Positions 42,508-53,296 of a stretch of DNA of 64,000 bases are shown here, in pieces. The notes below the pieces were generated by a model that was not told the DNA's origin, made no database searches, and saw nothing but the letters and a program-made list of their open reading frames with translations. The DNA lies in NCBI GenBank assembly GCA_034670405.1, contig JAXDDX010000048.1:2574501-2638500 (forward strand). The letters run 5' to 3'. Within the stretch, counting starts at the first letter, position 1. Every line of letters begins with the position of its first letter. The position numbers and the translations under genes were made by a program. Source of the DNA: Hoplostethus atlanticus. Its lineage: Eukaryota > Chordata > Actinopteri > Trachichthyiformes > Trachichthyidae.

Positions 42508-44690
42508 CATTGGCACGCAGGTAGATAAGCCTCACCAGTATTTGTTGTCGCCTTCCAGTGTAAAGGCTGTGCATTTTACAGCTGGCGGAGGGTCGGGCGG
42601 AGGAGGGAGCGGAGGGAACTGCACGCTGCTCTAGACGGACCCGGACCAGCACGCAACATTGACTATTTACTATTACTATTACTATTACATCCCCTACTAT
42701 GTAAATAAATAAAAACTCTTCTGCGCACCTTGTCGTATTGCTGTGTCTTATGGCTGAACACTTTGAGTACCGAGGTGGAATGGAAAGTTGATACATCTGT
42801 GTGTGGACAAATGTAATGTAGACTAGCGTAAACAGGCCATGGAAAACAAATATATTGCATTTTTATATTGAAATGAACCAGGTGGTAGAGAAATGCAGCA
42901 TTCAATATGTAACAAGTGACAAGTGAGATGAATGAGAGAATATGAGGAAAAAAATATGTGATATTACAGCACATACAGTGTACAGGATGTGCAAAAATGT
43001 GCTCATTCACATTAATGATGAACATTATAAATGGTTATATGGCATTGTAGCGACTCGCTACAGTACCGGGGTCCGTGACAGACAGAGACATAGGCATGGA
43101 GGCAGAACTGGCCAGCCGGCCGTTTTATTAACAACCCAGCAATAAACCCGGCCCGGCGTTGACGGCAGTGTAGAGCGCCGTCTTCCTCGGCGCGCGCACC
43201 TCGTTCTCTCCCGGCAGGCCAGCCGCGGTGCACCAAGGCTACCCCAGTCAGCCAGGCTTCCAGGGGCGTCCCGCCCGGCTTAGCTCCTTCTCTGCTCCAC
43301 ACACCGCCGACCGGATCCTCCATCCCTTGTCAGTCTCTCACCCTGACGCACTCCCGCTCACACATCCACACGCAGGTTAAAAAGGCCCGGCTGCAATCAG
43401 CCTTAATTGGCCGCAGCCGGTACCGGATCGAGGGTAGAGTCAGTCCACCGACTCAACTCTCCCCTGGATCCAAGCTAAGCCTCCCCCAACCCTCTCCCCA
43501 GCTGCCACAGGCATTTGGGAATAGAACTCCTCAAATACTTCAACATACTTTTTTTTAATTCTAAAGTTAACTGGGGCAGAATAAGCAGTAGAACAGAGTT
43601 TCACAGTCATTTGATCTTTTCATCAGTCAAAACATTGGAGAATACACATAGGTAAAGGAAACCTGCAAAAACTGCACACAAGCAGATGAGCTGATGTAGC
43701 CTGTGACGTTTACAGTATATTGACTGTTTTAGCACCGATGTGCAAAAAATAGCTGCCCCCCCCCACAATACACAATAAAAATGTACAATCCCTGGCATGT
43801 TACAGGACCACTGCAGTTCTTGGGGCCCCCTGACTCATTCACCACCACCCCTTATGGCAGTCACACAATTAATGAAGCATCTTTCTACCGTCTGTGGTTG
43901 AACTTCCAATCTATCTACCATCTATCTACCATCTGTGGTTGAACTTCCAATCTATCTACCATTTGCAAAAACTGACACAAAAAGATTGATTGCACAATCT
44001 TTAAATTAAACTTAAGGTTATGATCTTCTTCTAAAATGGTTATCTGAAGAAGGTGAATTGGTGCAGTGAGCAGTAGCACAGAAGTGTATAGTTATTTAGC
44101 GTCATTCCAGCGCTCAACAACTACGATGGGTAATGCAGAGCCAAGGAAATACACATTAAGGAAACCAGCAATATGTAAACTCGTCATAGGGAATATCTAG
44201 TGTATGATAGAGTATGTAGGTGTGAACGTGAGTGTGGAAGTGTGTTAGCCCTGTGATGGACTGGTCACCTGTCCATAGTGTCTCCCTGCCTTCTACCCCG
44301 ATGCATGCTGGGATAGGCATTGATGGAGAAACATACATTATTGACTGCTTCACAGGACCTACTGATACACACAGTGCAGGACAACAGGACCTCACAGGGA
44401 CAGAGACAGAAAAAAAAGCAATTACACTTATTATACAAAAAAAGCATAAATAATAACAATACTTATATGACGTGTACTATGAATGTGTGTTAAGATGTTA
44501 GATGTTATGGCAGGCTAAAAAGTAAGTAAATTAATTTTCTGTGGGTTTACACTCAACATCCCTGACCATACCTGCTCACTCACTGCAAGAGCATCATGTC
44601 TAATATGTACATGTAAATGTGAAATGAATAGAGCGGTATCAAGGGTTCATGGAATAGACCATACGGAGTCAACAAATCCAGCAATTCAGC
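42508..44690. other. Intergenic, no recognised gene
   Basis: Possible poly(A) signals (AATAAA) lie at 42704-42713. A GC-rich block at about 43050-43515 stands out from the AT-rich surroundings. A local direct duplication, 'tctatctaccatctatctac' type, lies at 43900-43970. No coding is supported. Confidence 0.45.
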
Positions 44691-44692
44691 TA

Positions 44693-46202
44693 AGGGCGTT
44701 TTCACACCTGAAAGTCCGGACCAAGGTCCGAACCAAGGTTCATGTTTTTGTTACATTGTATACATTTGATCCGGTTAGTTTTGCTTTCACATTGCAATTT
44801 TGCGAGCGCACTAAAGACCTTTGGATGACATACATACGTCCTGTCGTCATCGCCTACGTGGCTGCGTCTCCCTATACTTGACATTGATTGGTTTGTAGAG
44901 GGGCGTGCGTCTGACGTCGGCGTGTTGTCAATTCGGCGGATAGCCTTTTCCGTTTGAATGAAATGAATGAACAGATTCATTTCATTGCCACTATGTTGCC
45001 AGGATGTTGCGATTGCAATAATTAACGCAAATTAAACTAATTGCCTGAATACTTGCAAGAGCTTCCATTTTGCCAAAAAATACCCCGCAATATTCCCGCA
45101 TAAAACGGTCAAATTGGCACAATGTTCGGGAGGTTGTTTTTTTATTTAAATATGCAATTTGCACCATTTGCTTTCTTGTTATCCTGAGCCTTTGATAGGA
45201 CAATGCCGGAGTGGCCAATCGGGACGAATCCCGGTGGGCCGGTGGGTCTTTGAGCCGGTTGGACGGGCCGCGCCGCGGTGTAGCCTAATCATTTTATAAA
45301 CTGTTCAAGTTGATTTGCTGCTAACAGGCCGGTGACTAGTTAGATGTGCGTTCTCCGCTCCGGGCCTCTCTCTCCTTTTCTCTGTGTCAAACTGGCAGCA
45401 CTGACAGACTTGACAGATTAGAGCGGGACGGGAACGTGACGCGTCAACTAATGATGTGATGGCAAATTGTAGATATGCTGCATTGCAGCCTAAAGGGAAA
45501 AAACAAACAAAAAAACAATAAAGAAAACTAGGATTAAAAAGGAATGAAATACAAAGAAAGGCACTAGACAGAGATCATGTGTAGTATAGTTTTCAGCCGG
45601 CGGCCCCGGGAGGTATTAATGTGTTACGATTACTAGTGGGCAGTTTACAATGTTTTGGGGAGGATGGGGGGCTCGAAATTTTCATCGATTCCTGCTGTTT
45701 TACCACAAGATAACACGAAAAATATCCCAAATTGCATCGCAATATTTTATAAAAGCCGCTGCAAATTCAATCATATTGGGCCGCAATAATCAGGAAAAAA
45801 AACTCCGCGAAATCCTGGTGGGACTGACTATAGTATTATTATTATTATGGCATTACTACCAGCAGCACCAACTTCAAGCGCAGTACTCAAGACTAGTTTG
45901 AATCTGCCAAATGAACGTCCTCATCATGCAAAAATTATATCGTCGCCGACGATACCCTGCCTCAACTTCCTGTAATTGGTCCGAAAGTTCGAACCATCCA
46001 AAGAAGTGTTTTCACACTGCAAACGAACCGAACCTTGGTTCAGTTTGATCCGGACCGAGACCACCTCTTTTGGTCGGACCAAATTCTGGTCCTTTGGTCC
46101 GGACCATGGTCCGAGGCACCTTTCACACCTGCCATTTTGGTTCGGACCAAACTGAAAAGTCCGAAGGTCCGGACCAAACAAGGTAGGTGTGAAAGCACCC
46201 TA
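44693..46202. mobile_element. DNA transposon with GTTTTCACACCT ends
   Basis: The left end 'taagggcgttttcacacct' and the reverse complement of the right end, 'ttagggtgctttcacacct', match at 16 of 19 positions. Subterminal regions on both sides are packed with 'ggtccggacc' and 'ttcggacc' words. No clear target duplication and no intact transposase. A GC-rich inner part (45220-45440) may be a second, nested element. Confidence 0.65.
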
Positions 46203-47699
46203 AAACTGATGATGAGGAACATATGATCCTCTTTGGCTGATTCAGAGTGCCCCCTAGTGGCTAGGAGTCGTCAGTAGGATGACTTGCATAATGCATTTTA
46301 GCAGACAGAGTCCATTTTTTTTGCCATTCTTTCAGTGATGGAGCTCTGTTACACCAGCAACCTCTTAGTGCTCATAAATCTAGATATAACAGACAGAAAC
46401 CAGACAGATTTATGTGCCCTTTGTGGTTTATTCAGCAACATTTCATCCTCAGTGTTTGTTTCTGATTAAACCCACTAAAGGGAGCATGAATCCAGCATGC
46501 AGGTGTCCTTTCTCTATGATGTGGTTTTGCCTTTTGTATCAGCACCTGGTCGGGATTTTGGATGTGCACACACTCCCTTCTACCTACAAAAAAGGGTACA
46601 GGTGAAAAGTTGCTTGAAAACTTAAAGGTGCTCTGTGTAGCATTTTGTAAACATCAATATATCACTCAAATTAATTGTGATACCTTGGTATGATTACAGG
46701 AAACAAATGAGACCATGAGAGAAATGAGAAAATTGGTAGCTCCTATCTCATGGGATTTAATGGTATTGTTAGTGCTAGTGTAATTAAAACCAAATTTCCC
46801 AGAAACCCTGTTGCTTCCTGTCACAAAGACCCCCTTTACACCTGTGTCTTGTATCCATATTGTGTAGGTCTGATGTAGTTAGATTATATTTACACCTGGC
46901 ATTAAAATGTGTCTCTGGTATAGACATTGAAGTCTGATTTATCTCTCCCTTACCAAAACTATCTAGCTAAAAAGCGGTTCTGAGATCCTAGCTGGAAAAG
47001 CTGTTCACTTTAATGAAATCTATTTTTATAGCTCAACAAAGCCTGCACCCCCAGGGGACTATCAAAATCCTAGCATTATTAGCAATTGGGCTCAAACAGA
47101 CACAGAGCCTTATAATGCTGTCAGGTCAATGTGGGTTTGGTTCTATAAAACTGTTTTCAATGAGGTAGCCCCAGTTTCAATGAATTGAATACTTCAATAT
47201 TAAAGCCACACATTTTGGTTCAGCCTGTCTTTGTGCTACACGCTATTTCTGATGGGCTTCAACATCCAATTGGCTAACGTCACAAGAGTTTTGCTACATG
47301 AACTGGGATCCAGTGGCGGCTGGTGCATTTTTCTCCAGGGGGGGCTATACCAAAAATCAAACAAACATGTACTAAGGTATCATCAGTGTATTTAAATAAA
47401 TGAAAAGGCCTTTATTTGTATTTGCTGAGCTGAATGAACATTTGTTGTAATGAAACGTGCTTAAGGTAAGTTAAGGTACTTCAATTAGTGCAAATTCTTT
47501 ATAATAATTATCTTTTATACTATGTAATGGTGAAAGACTAAAGTAACCGAAAAGTGCCTCGATAAGTGCAACAGAAATCTGACAACACAAAACCCTGAGA
47601 CAATGGCAGAAAATTATGAACACAGTAAGACCTAATAGAAAATAACATTTAAGAAAAAAATAAATTAATATGGTATTACATTTGAAATACCCAGTGCCA

Positions 47700-47954
47700 T
47701 CAAAACGCTGAGTGAACTGGCTCAAAGCCATATGACTTTGCCACCTTGTGGCTTAAACTTTTTGTACATAAATTTTGCCCTTCTCTCCTTGAGAGATGCA
47801 GATTTCTCAATGACTCTATGGCACCACAGAACTTGACACAGTTTATTATTTTAGACAGGATGTGTCTGATTTTGTCAACCTCTTCATTATGCTCACGGAT
47901 CCCTGTCCTGTAGCCTTCATCAAGCTGAGCAGCTATGTTTACTTTCCCAAACAT
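47700..47954 (-). pseudogene. hAT (ZMYM1-like) transposase remnant
   Basis: The translation has FGKVNIAAQLDEGYRTGIRE, HNEEVDKIRHILSKIINCVK and FCGA, a stretch I recognise from the N-terminal part of ZMYM1-like hAT transposases after the TTF zinc finger, where LSxLIxxVxFLAxQxLAFRGHDE normally follows. After FCGA the frame wanders, so only about 55 residues are conserved. It lies within the hAT element at 47311-48596. Confidence 0.7.
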
Positions 47955-48243
47955 TTGCTTTTGATTTTTCTGATATGTGGTTTAAATCATTCAAACCTGT
48001 CTGAATCCATGCTGGGTCTGAGACCTTGTCGTTTGAAAAAGGGTGCAGGGAAAGCAAAATAAAGCATTGGTGTCACTACATACAGTTAGCCAAGCCTTCC
48101 TACTAAACCAGCTCCTTGAAAATGACCGAGTATATTGTCTCATTCTGGCGCATTTTATGTCAGATGTACCACGAGCCCCTCGCTCTCTGCTGCCAACCAG
48201 TGGTTGGTGGTGTGTAAATCAGCAGCATTCAGATAAATGCTGT

Positions 48244-48338
48244 TTGTACATGTGCAGTTCGTTGGTGGGGCGCAGCTTTCCTGCGCCCCACCAAGCTCCT
48301 ATCTCTTGTATTGAGAGGAGCGAACTGCGCATGTACAA
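48244..48338. other. Multi-stem inverted repeat inside the hAT element
   Basis: The outer stem ttgtacatgtgcagttcg pairs with cgaactgcgcatgtacaa. Within it, ttggtggggcgcag (48262-48275) pairs with ctgcgccccaccaa (48281-48294), followed by a gctcc...ggagc stem (48295-48320). The fold would be a two-armed hairpin on a common base. Confidence 0.85.
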
Positions 48339-49439
48339 TTTATAACGAGAGTCAATGGGCAAAGATTTTTGCACCCCAGGCCGGAAATACGCGACCTAGC
48401 AGTAACTTTAGACAACGTAGAACAATTTTAATCTACATTTCATTGCAGATTATACATTCTACTCACTAACTATATAATATTTACCTCGCTCATTTAAAAA
48501 AAAAAAAGTAATTTTTAAAGTCTTATTCAATGAAGTCTAGGATGTGGGGACTGGTGGGGCGGTGCCCTAGCGCCCTCTATTGGCCAGCCGCCACTGCTGG
48601 GATCGTAACCACTGGACAGCCGTTGATATTACATCCACATAATATAGATACATCAGTAGATAGAGAAATAACCTGTCAGCTAACAATAATGGTTATTTTA
48701 TGCCATGTGATGTTAGGCTATGTAGCTATATGATAACTAGTGCATCAGAAAGCTAACAATTTAGCTGGTGAACCAGTGATTAGCATTGAAGCCTAAACTC
48801 CTAACTTACTCTTCCTCATTATTGTGAAAAGGGATACAAAGTGATACCATCATTAACTGACCTGCATGGTGTTATTACTACCCCTTCAAGCTACATTAGT
48901 TTATACCGTTTAAGTTTATTTGCATTTACATAGGAGATGTATTTCAATGTGTCATGCATTTACACACGCATTTGATGCATTTTTGCACCAGCGAATCCCC
49001 ATCGAATCACCCAGGACGCATGCTAATGCCAGGTGGAAAGGGGTCAAAGGGAATGTTGCCTCTTCAGTCAATGGTTTGTTAGTGATTTTTCCAGCTGTCT
49101 TTCAGTCCTTCCACCATCTGCCATTGCCAGAAACTCTGAAAGCTTTAGCGGGAGGAACAGCGCCCTCTTCCTGTTCTGTGTCGTAAATGAATCTCCCTTT
49201 GTGCCGTAAAGCACATTTGCCACCAAATCCGACCCGGTGGCAGACGATATAAAACGCTGTGTAGAGGCCAGTAGAGGCTGCGTCTCTTCTAGAGATGCTC
49301 TCATTTGTTTTATGTTAATTATACTAAATAATGTCTCAAAATGAATGCAGTAATAATTTCTGATGTTGAAAATATCACACATAAACATTCACGTTAACAG
49401 AATCACAAGAATACATTCAAGCCACAACTACAGTATGTA

Positions 49440-50470
49440 TCCACCATTGTAGACGCATAGAGCATTTACCCCCCCTCCCCGGCTGCACCCTCCTCCACAG
49501 CCAGCTGAGCCTGCAGCAGTGTCCCTGCATTATGGGGCTAGTGTATTTTTTTGCAACACGATACGATGTTTTAGCAGGGCGGGTGTGGCGGCGTACTTCC
49601 CCCCGAACAGAGCCAGCTATCATCCTCAGTGCACTCCACGGCTGTGGCTGCGCATAGACTGGTGATGACTGTCTGGCTGTATTAGCATCAACTGGGCTTC
49701 CTGACTCAACTCTCTGGAGAGTGTTAAGCGGTGAAGACAGAGAGGCAGGGCTCTTAAAGGCACACCACAAAATCAATGGAGGGATGCATTACTGTATTAT
49801 TCAGTAGTAGCATTACACCAATATAGCAATTTGCCCATTTATTGGGCTAATGCTGGCCTTATCGAATACAAACTATTGGTATAAATGCTGGTACCTACAC
49901 TGAACACTTTCACTGTATGTTGCTCTAGATATGAGCATCATTACCTTTGTGCAGCACTCAGACGTTAAACTTCAACACAATCACCTCTAGCGTGTATTGC
50001 GGATTGAAGTCGATGTCCAGCAAGCCTGTCGGGTGAAGGGAGCGAGAAACCTAATACGTGAGTGAATCAGTGGTTCCCTTGGCAGACATACTGTACATGA
50101 TCCCAGCTGTTCCCGCCCAACACCTGTTCACCCCAATGGCCCGTTCACCCACTCTCTGCTCGACAGTCGCATACTGTTAAAGCCCATTCCCCCCAGTGGG
50201 TGCCAATCAATACGCAATTGTTTTCAGCACTTGAATTTAGAATGAATTGGAATCTTGGTGGTTTTGAAAGACACTAGCATGCAATGTAAAGTGTTTAGAC
50301 TATTTATATTATACGTGTTGTATAGCTAACCATACTGACCTCTAGGATATACCTGGTGAATTTAACCAGGGTGTAGCTTGTCTGGTTATTTGTAGTCAAT
50401 ATAATAGGTTACAGCTTTATAACATACCCATAAAATGAAGATCCAACATTTGAAAAACACAATGCCTTCT
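49440..50470. other. Intergenic, nothing recognised
   Basis: There is a 119-codon minus-strand open frame at 49417-49776, but no splice context or family resemblance, so no gene is called. Confidence 0.4.
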
Positions 50471-50471
50471 A

Positions 50472-50890
50472 GGGTTTGACCGATATGGGTTTTTGAAGGC
50501 CGATAGCCAATATCTTTTGGACTGAAATTGCCAAAAGCAAATGTTGTGTGCCAATATATAAAAAAAGAGTTCAAAAACAATTACAAGTATTTAGTGTTTC
50601 CTCCAGAATTCTATTCTTGTCAGGGTGGTAAAGCCTCTGAAACATCATCTAGACCATCATGGACACTAAAACTGTCGATTGAAATCCAAGATGATAATAA
50701 TAAAACAATCAAAATGTCACATATAAATCAATTCAGGTTAAGGGCTTTCCATAGATAACCAGTGTAGTAATGATTCCATAATAAATATGTAATCAAACAA
50801 ACTACATCTTCATATGACATTGATATGAGATGTGAACACTGACTGGACGAGATCACATTTTAAATATAAGGCCAATCGGTCTTACCCTAA
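50472..50890 (+). mobile_element. GACCGATAT-type MITE, full-length copy
   Basis: The left end 'agggtttgaccgatatgggt' and the right end 'ggccaatcggtcttacccta' are inverted repeats of about 16 bases. The body shares ordered blocks with 23829-24193. No coding. Confidence 0.75.
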
Positions 50891-52620
50891 TGCCTACTCT
50901 TACAAAATAAAAGCACAAAATGAAAAAAACAGTACTTTTTAGAGGATAGGTGTATGAACATATTGCATGGATGTATTTACAGGTACTGTCATCAAAACAT
51001 TGAAACATTTGAGTAGTGCTGATGTGAGAAAGCATAACGGCATCACTTTTGCAGCATTGATCCGGCTACTGGAGGCAGCTGAATGCCGCAGTGTCTTGAA
51101 AGATGCTGAGTCAAGGCTAGCCACACCCATTGAAAAGAGCTCTAGAGAGACAGGTCGCATGATACGGTGAGCTCACTGAGACCGTTTTTTATGAAAGTGC
51201 TTCATCATGAGGCGCTCATAAAATAGAGAATCTCCCTCCCGGTGCTCTGAGAAGGCCTTCCGTGCATTACACAACCGTTGACCTGCTCAACCCTGCCACC
51301 CCAAACCACTTAGTGCACAGACGTGGTCCTCCCATCCCCCCAACCCCCTGGAGAGGTAGATGAATAATTGAACGGCTACGGCGCAAAGGCGGCAGACTGC
51401 AAAGGAACAAAAAGAAAAAGAAAAAAAAAACAGCTGAGATGAAAGAGAAAAATCACAATCGCACATCCTGTGGCTGTCTGCCGCAGACACGCCCTTCCCA
51501 AATTCTGCTTAACCCTGGCAGTGCCGGTACCAAGCTGCACCGTCTGGGCTGTGCAGCACCCCGTCTGAAAACAGGAGGCTGCAAGGATTAAATGCTGAAT
51601 CGCTGTACAGAAGCTACAGGGCTAGTTAGTTGGTCATATTTACTATTATCCTCTCTCTGACATAACCCCCGTCACGCAACCGAACAGGGGAGGCCTTTGT
51701 GCTGCCCGCAATACACCGCACATGAGCGTGGCCTAGATAGGACGAGCACAGCGGCGTTCCTGTAAAAGCACCCAAGGCCCAGGCTGGCTGAATACGAACC
51801 CATACAATACTGTTTCAATTTAATGAGTTGCCTATGCTTTAATTAATTACTGTTCACCCCCCCCCCCCAAAAAAAAAGCCTTAATCCCAACTAGAAGAAC
51901 TAATCTACGTGAAAATGCATGGTATGCGTAGATACTGTACTAAATACAGGGTAATCTAGTATAAAGAGTCGAGGCCTAATCCCCCGTGGCAACACAACCA
52001 CCGGCCGGGGTCGACGTTTCCCTCAGGGGCCTGCGCGCCACAGCAACTGTACCCTGCAGGAGCGCCGGCGTCATGGCCACATTCACGCCTGGCATTCAGA
52101 TTAACTATTAATAAGCCCATCTGCCCTCATTCCACAACTCTGCTTTATAGCAGCTATTACCCCTCCCTATCATACGTACACACCTCATGTGTCCTTTCTT
52201 TCAGACATCCACTGTCTGGATGTTTTTTTTATCGTCTCCCTTTTTTGGGGTTACATTCTAATTTCATCCATATGCCATTATCAGAATTAAATTCATTCCC
52301 ACGGTTGCTTGTGTGACTGGTTGGAAAAAAAAGAAGCAGACTGGCTCCTGATTCTGAATCACATCATCCAGCCATATAAAGTCAGTCCTTAATTATCTCT
52401 TGAGCACTTGTCTATCATACATGATCATTCCAGGGCTGTGGCCTTTTCTCTCCCTTGATAGTAGTTGCATAAGCTCGATGCCTCAAATATGAATGTCCCC
52501 CAGCATGCATCATAGTTTGCATACCCCCACAATTTACATGAAAACAAAGGCTGTTCTGTGACTGGAATCCAACGGATGCAAATGTGAGTTTTGGTGTTAT
52601 CCCCCAGTGATTTTGGCCTA
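50891..52620. other. Intergenic, nothing recognised
   Basis: No repeat family member and no coding was identified. A short C/A homopolymer junction lies at about 51858-51878. Confidence 0.4.
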
Positions 52621-52628
52621 GGAGCATG

Positions 52629-52763
52629 CAGGTTTTCATTCCAACCAAGCACTACTGGTACACCGGCTCATTTCACTGATTAACAACACAACAACCACAG
52701 AGGGGGAGCTAATCAGTGAAAAGTGCTGCTCTAGTGTTTAGCTGGAATGAAAAGCTGCTGACT
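52629..52763. mobile_element. Short foldback MITE
   Basis: The left arm 52629-52684 ('ggttttcattccaaccaagc' and 'catttcactgattaac') pairs with the right arm 52706-52763 ('gctaatcagtgaaaagtg' and 'agctggaatgaaaagctgc'). Confidence 0.65.
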
Positions 52764-53296
52764 CTTGGGCGTCAGTGATACACCACTGAAAAAACAGTGT
52801 TGTAGTCACGCAAGAGTGAAGGCCAGTTTTGCAGCATGAACCACTACATTGTGTCATTTGTGTAAGATCATTTCCCCTGGTTTTGCCAACCAGGCCGATG
52901 TGACTGACAATTAGCCACGTGGAATGTGGCTAAGTAGTGGGGATTGTTCTGTAGCTTAGCAACTGTAAAGATAAAACATTTACCTTGGATCAACGAATAA
53001 ACCTTTTACTGTGCGTGTGAATAATCTCACGTACGTGTGAGCAATAATCAGACTATGAAACCTGTTGTCAGTGCCAGATTCCTGCTTCGCCATAAGTAAC
53101 CGAGCCGGAAGCTAACCAAGACCGCCCACTGATTTACTAGCGGCTAGGTGGCTAGCGGGATTTTCCATAGTGCTAACCATTAAAAAATGCGTGCAAAATG
53201 TGTACTTAAAAGGTACTCAATGAATAACTATTACCCCATTCTACAACATATTTCAGAATCGGAACTGTACTGTTAGCAGTTTCCTTATATCAAGTA

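Larger units (their letters stand above)
47311..48596. mobile_element. hAT element, 1286 bp, with exact 8-bp target duplication
   Basis: Terminal inverted repeats are CAGTGGCGGCTGG and CCAGCCGCCACTG (13 of 13). Flanks are CTGGGATC at 47303-47310 and CTGGGATC at 48597-48604. A transposase remnant lies at 47700-47954 on the minus strand. It is an internally deleted, non-autonomous member of the family. Confidence 0.93.
46829..49046. mobile_element. Element with GACCCC..TTT.CACCTG inverted ends
   Basis: The left end 'gaccccctttacacctg' and the reverse complement of the right end, 'gacccctttccacctggc', are inverted repeats. A second 'tttacacctggcattaaaat' lies subterminally on the left. It is inserted in the AAAGGTGCT MITE and itself holds the hAT copy at 47311-48596. 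Exact borders are uncertain by a few bases. Confidence 0.65.
46624..49365 (+). mobile_element. AAAGGTGCT MITE split by inserted elements
   Basis: The left half 46624-46827 matches 24693-24870 and the right half about 49047-49365 matches 24940-25180, in the same order and orientation. The 2.2 kb between them is the GACCCC element plus the hAT element listed separately. The right terminal bases (CACCTTTAA) are lost. Confidence 0.75.

Noticed and set aside
43012..43323. 103-codon open frame over the GC-rich block
   Set aside because: Explained by GC content lowering stop frequency; no recognisable domain.
49417..49776. 119-codon minus-strand open frame, compositionally gene-like
   Set aside because: No family resemblance, no splice signals in phase, not supported by neighbouring coding.
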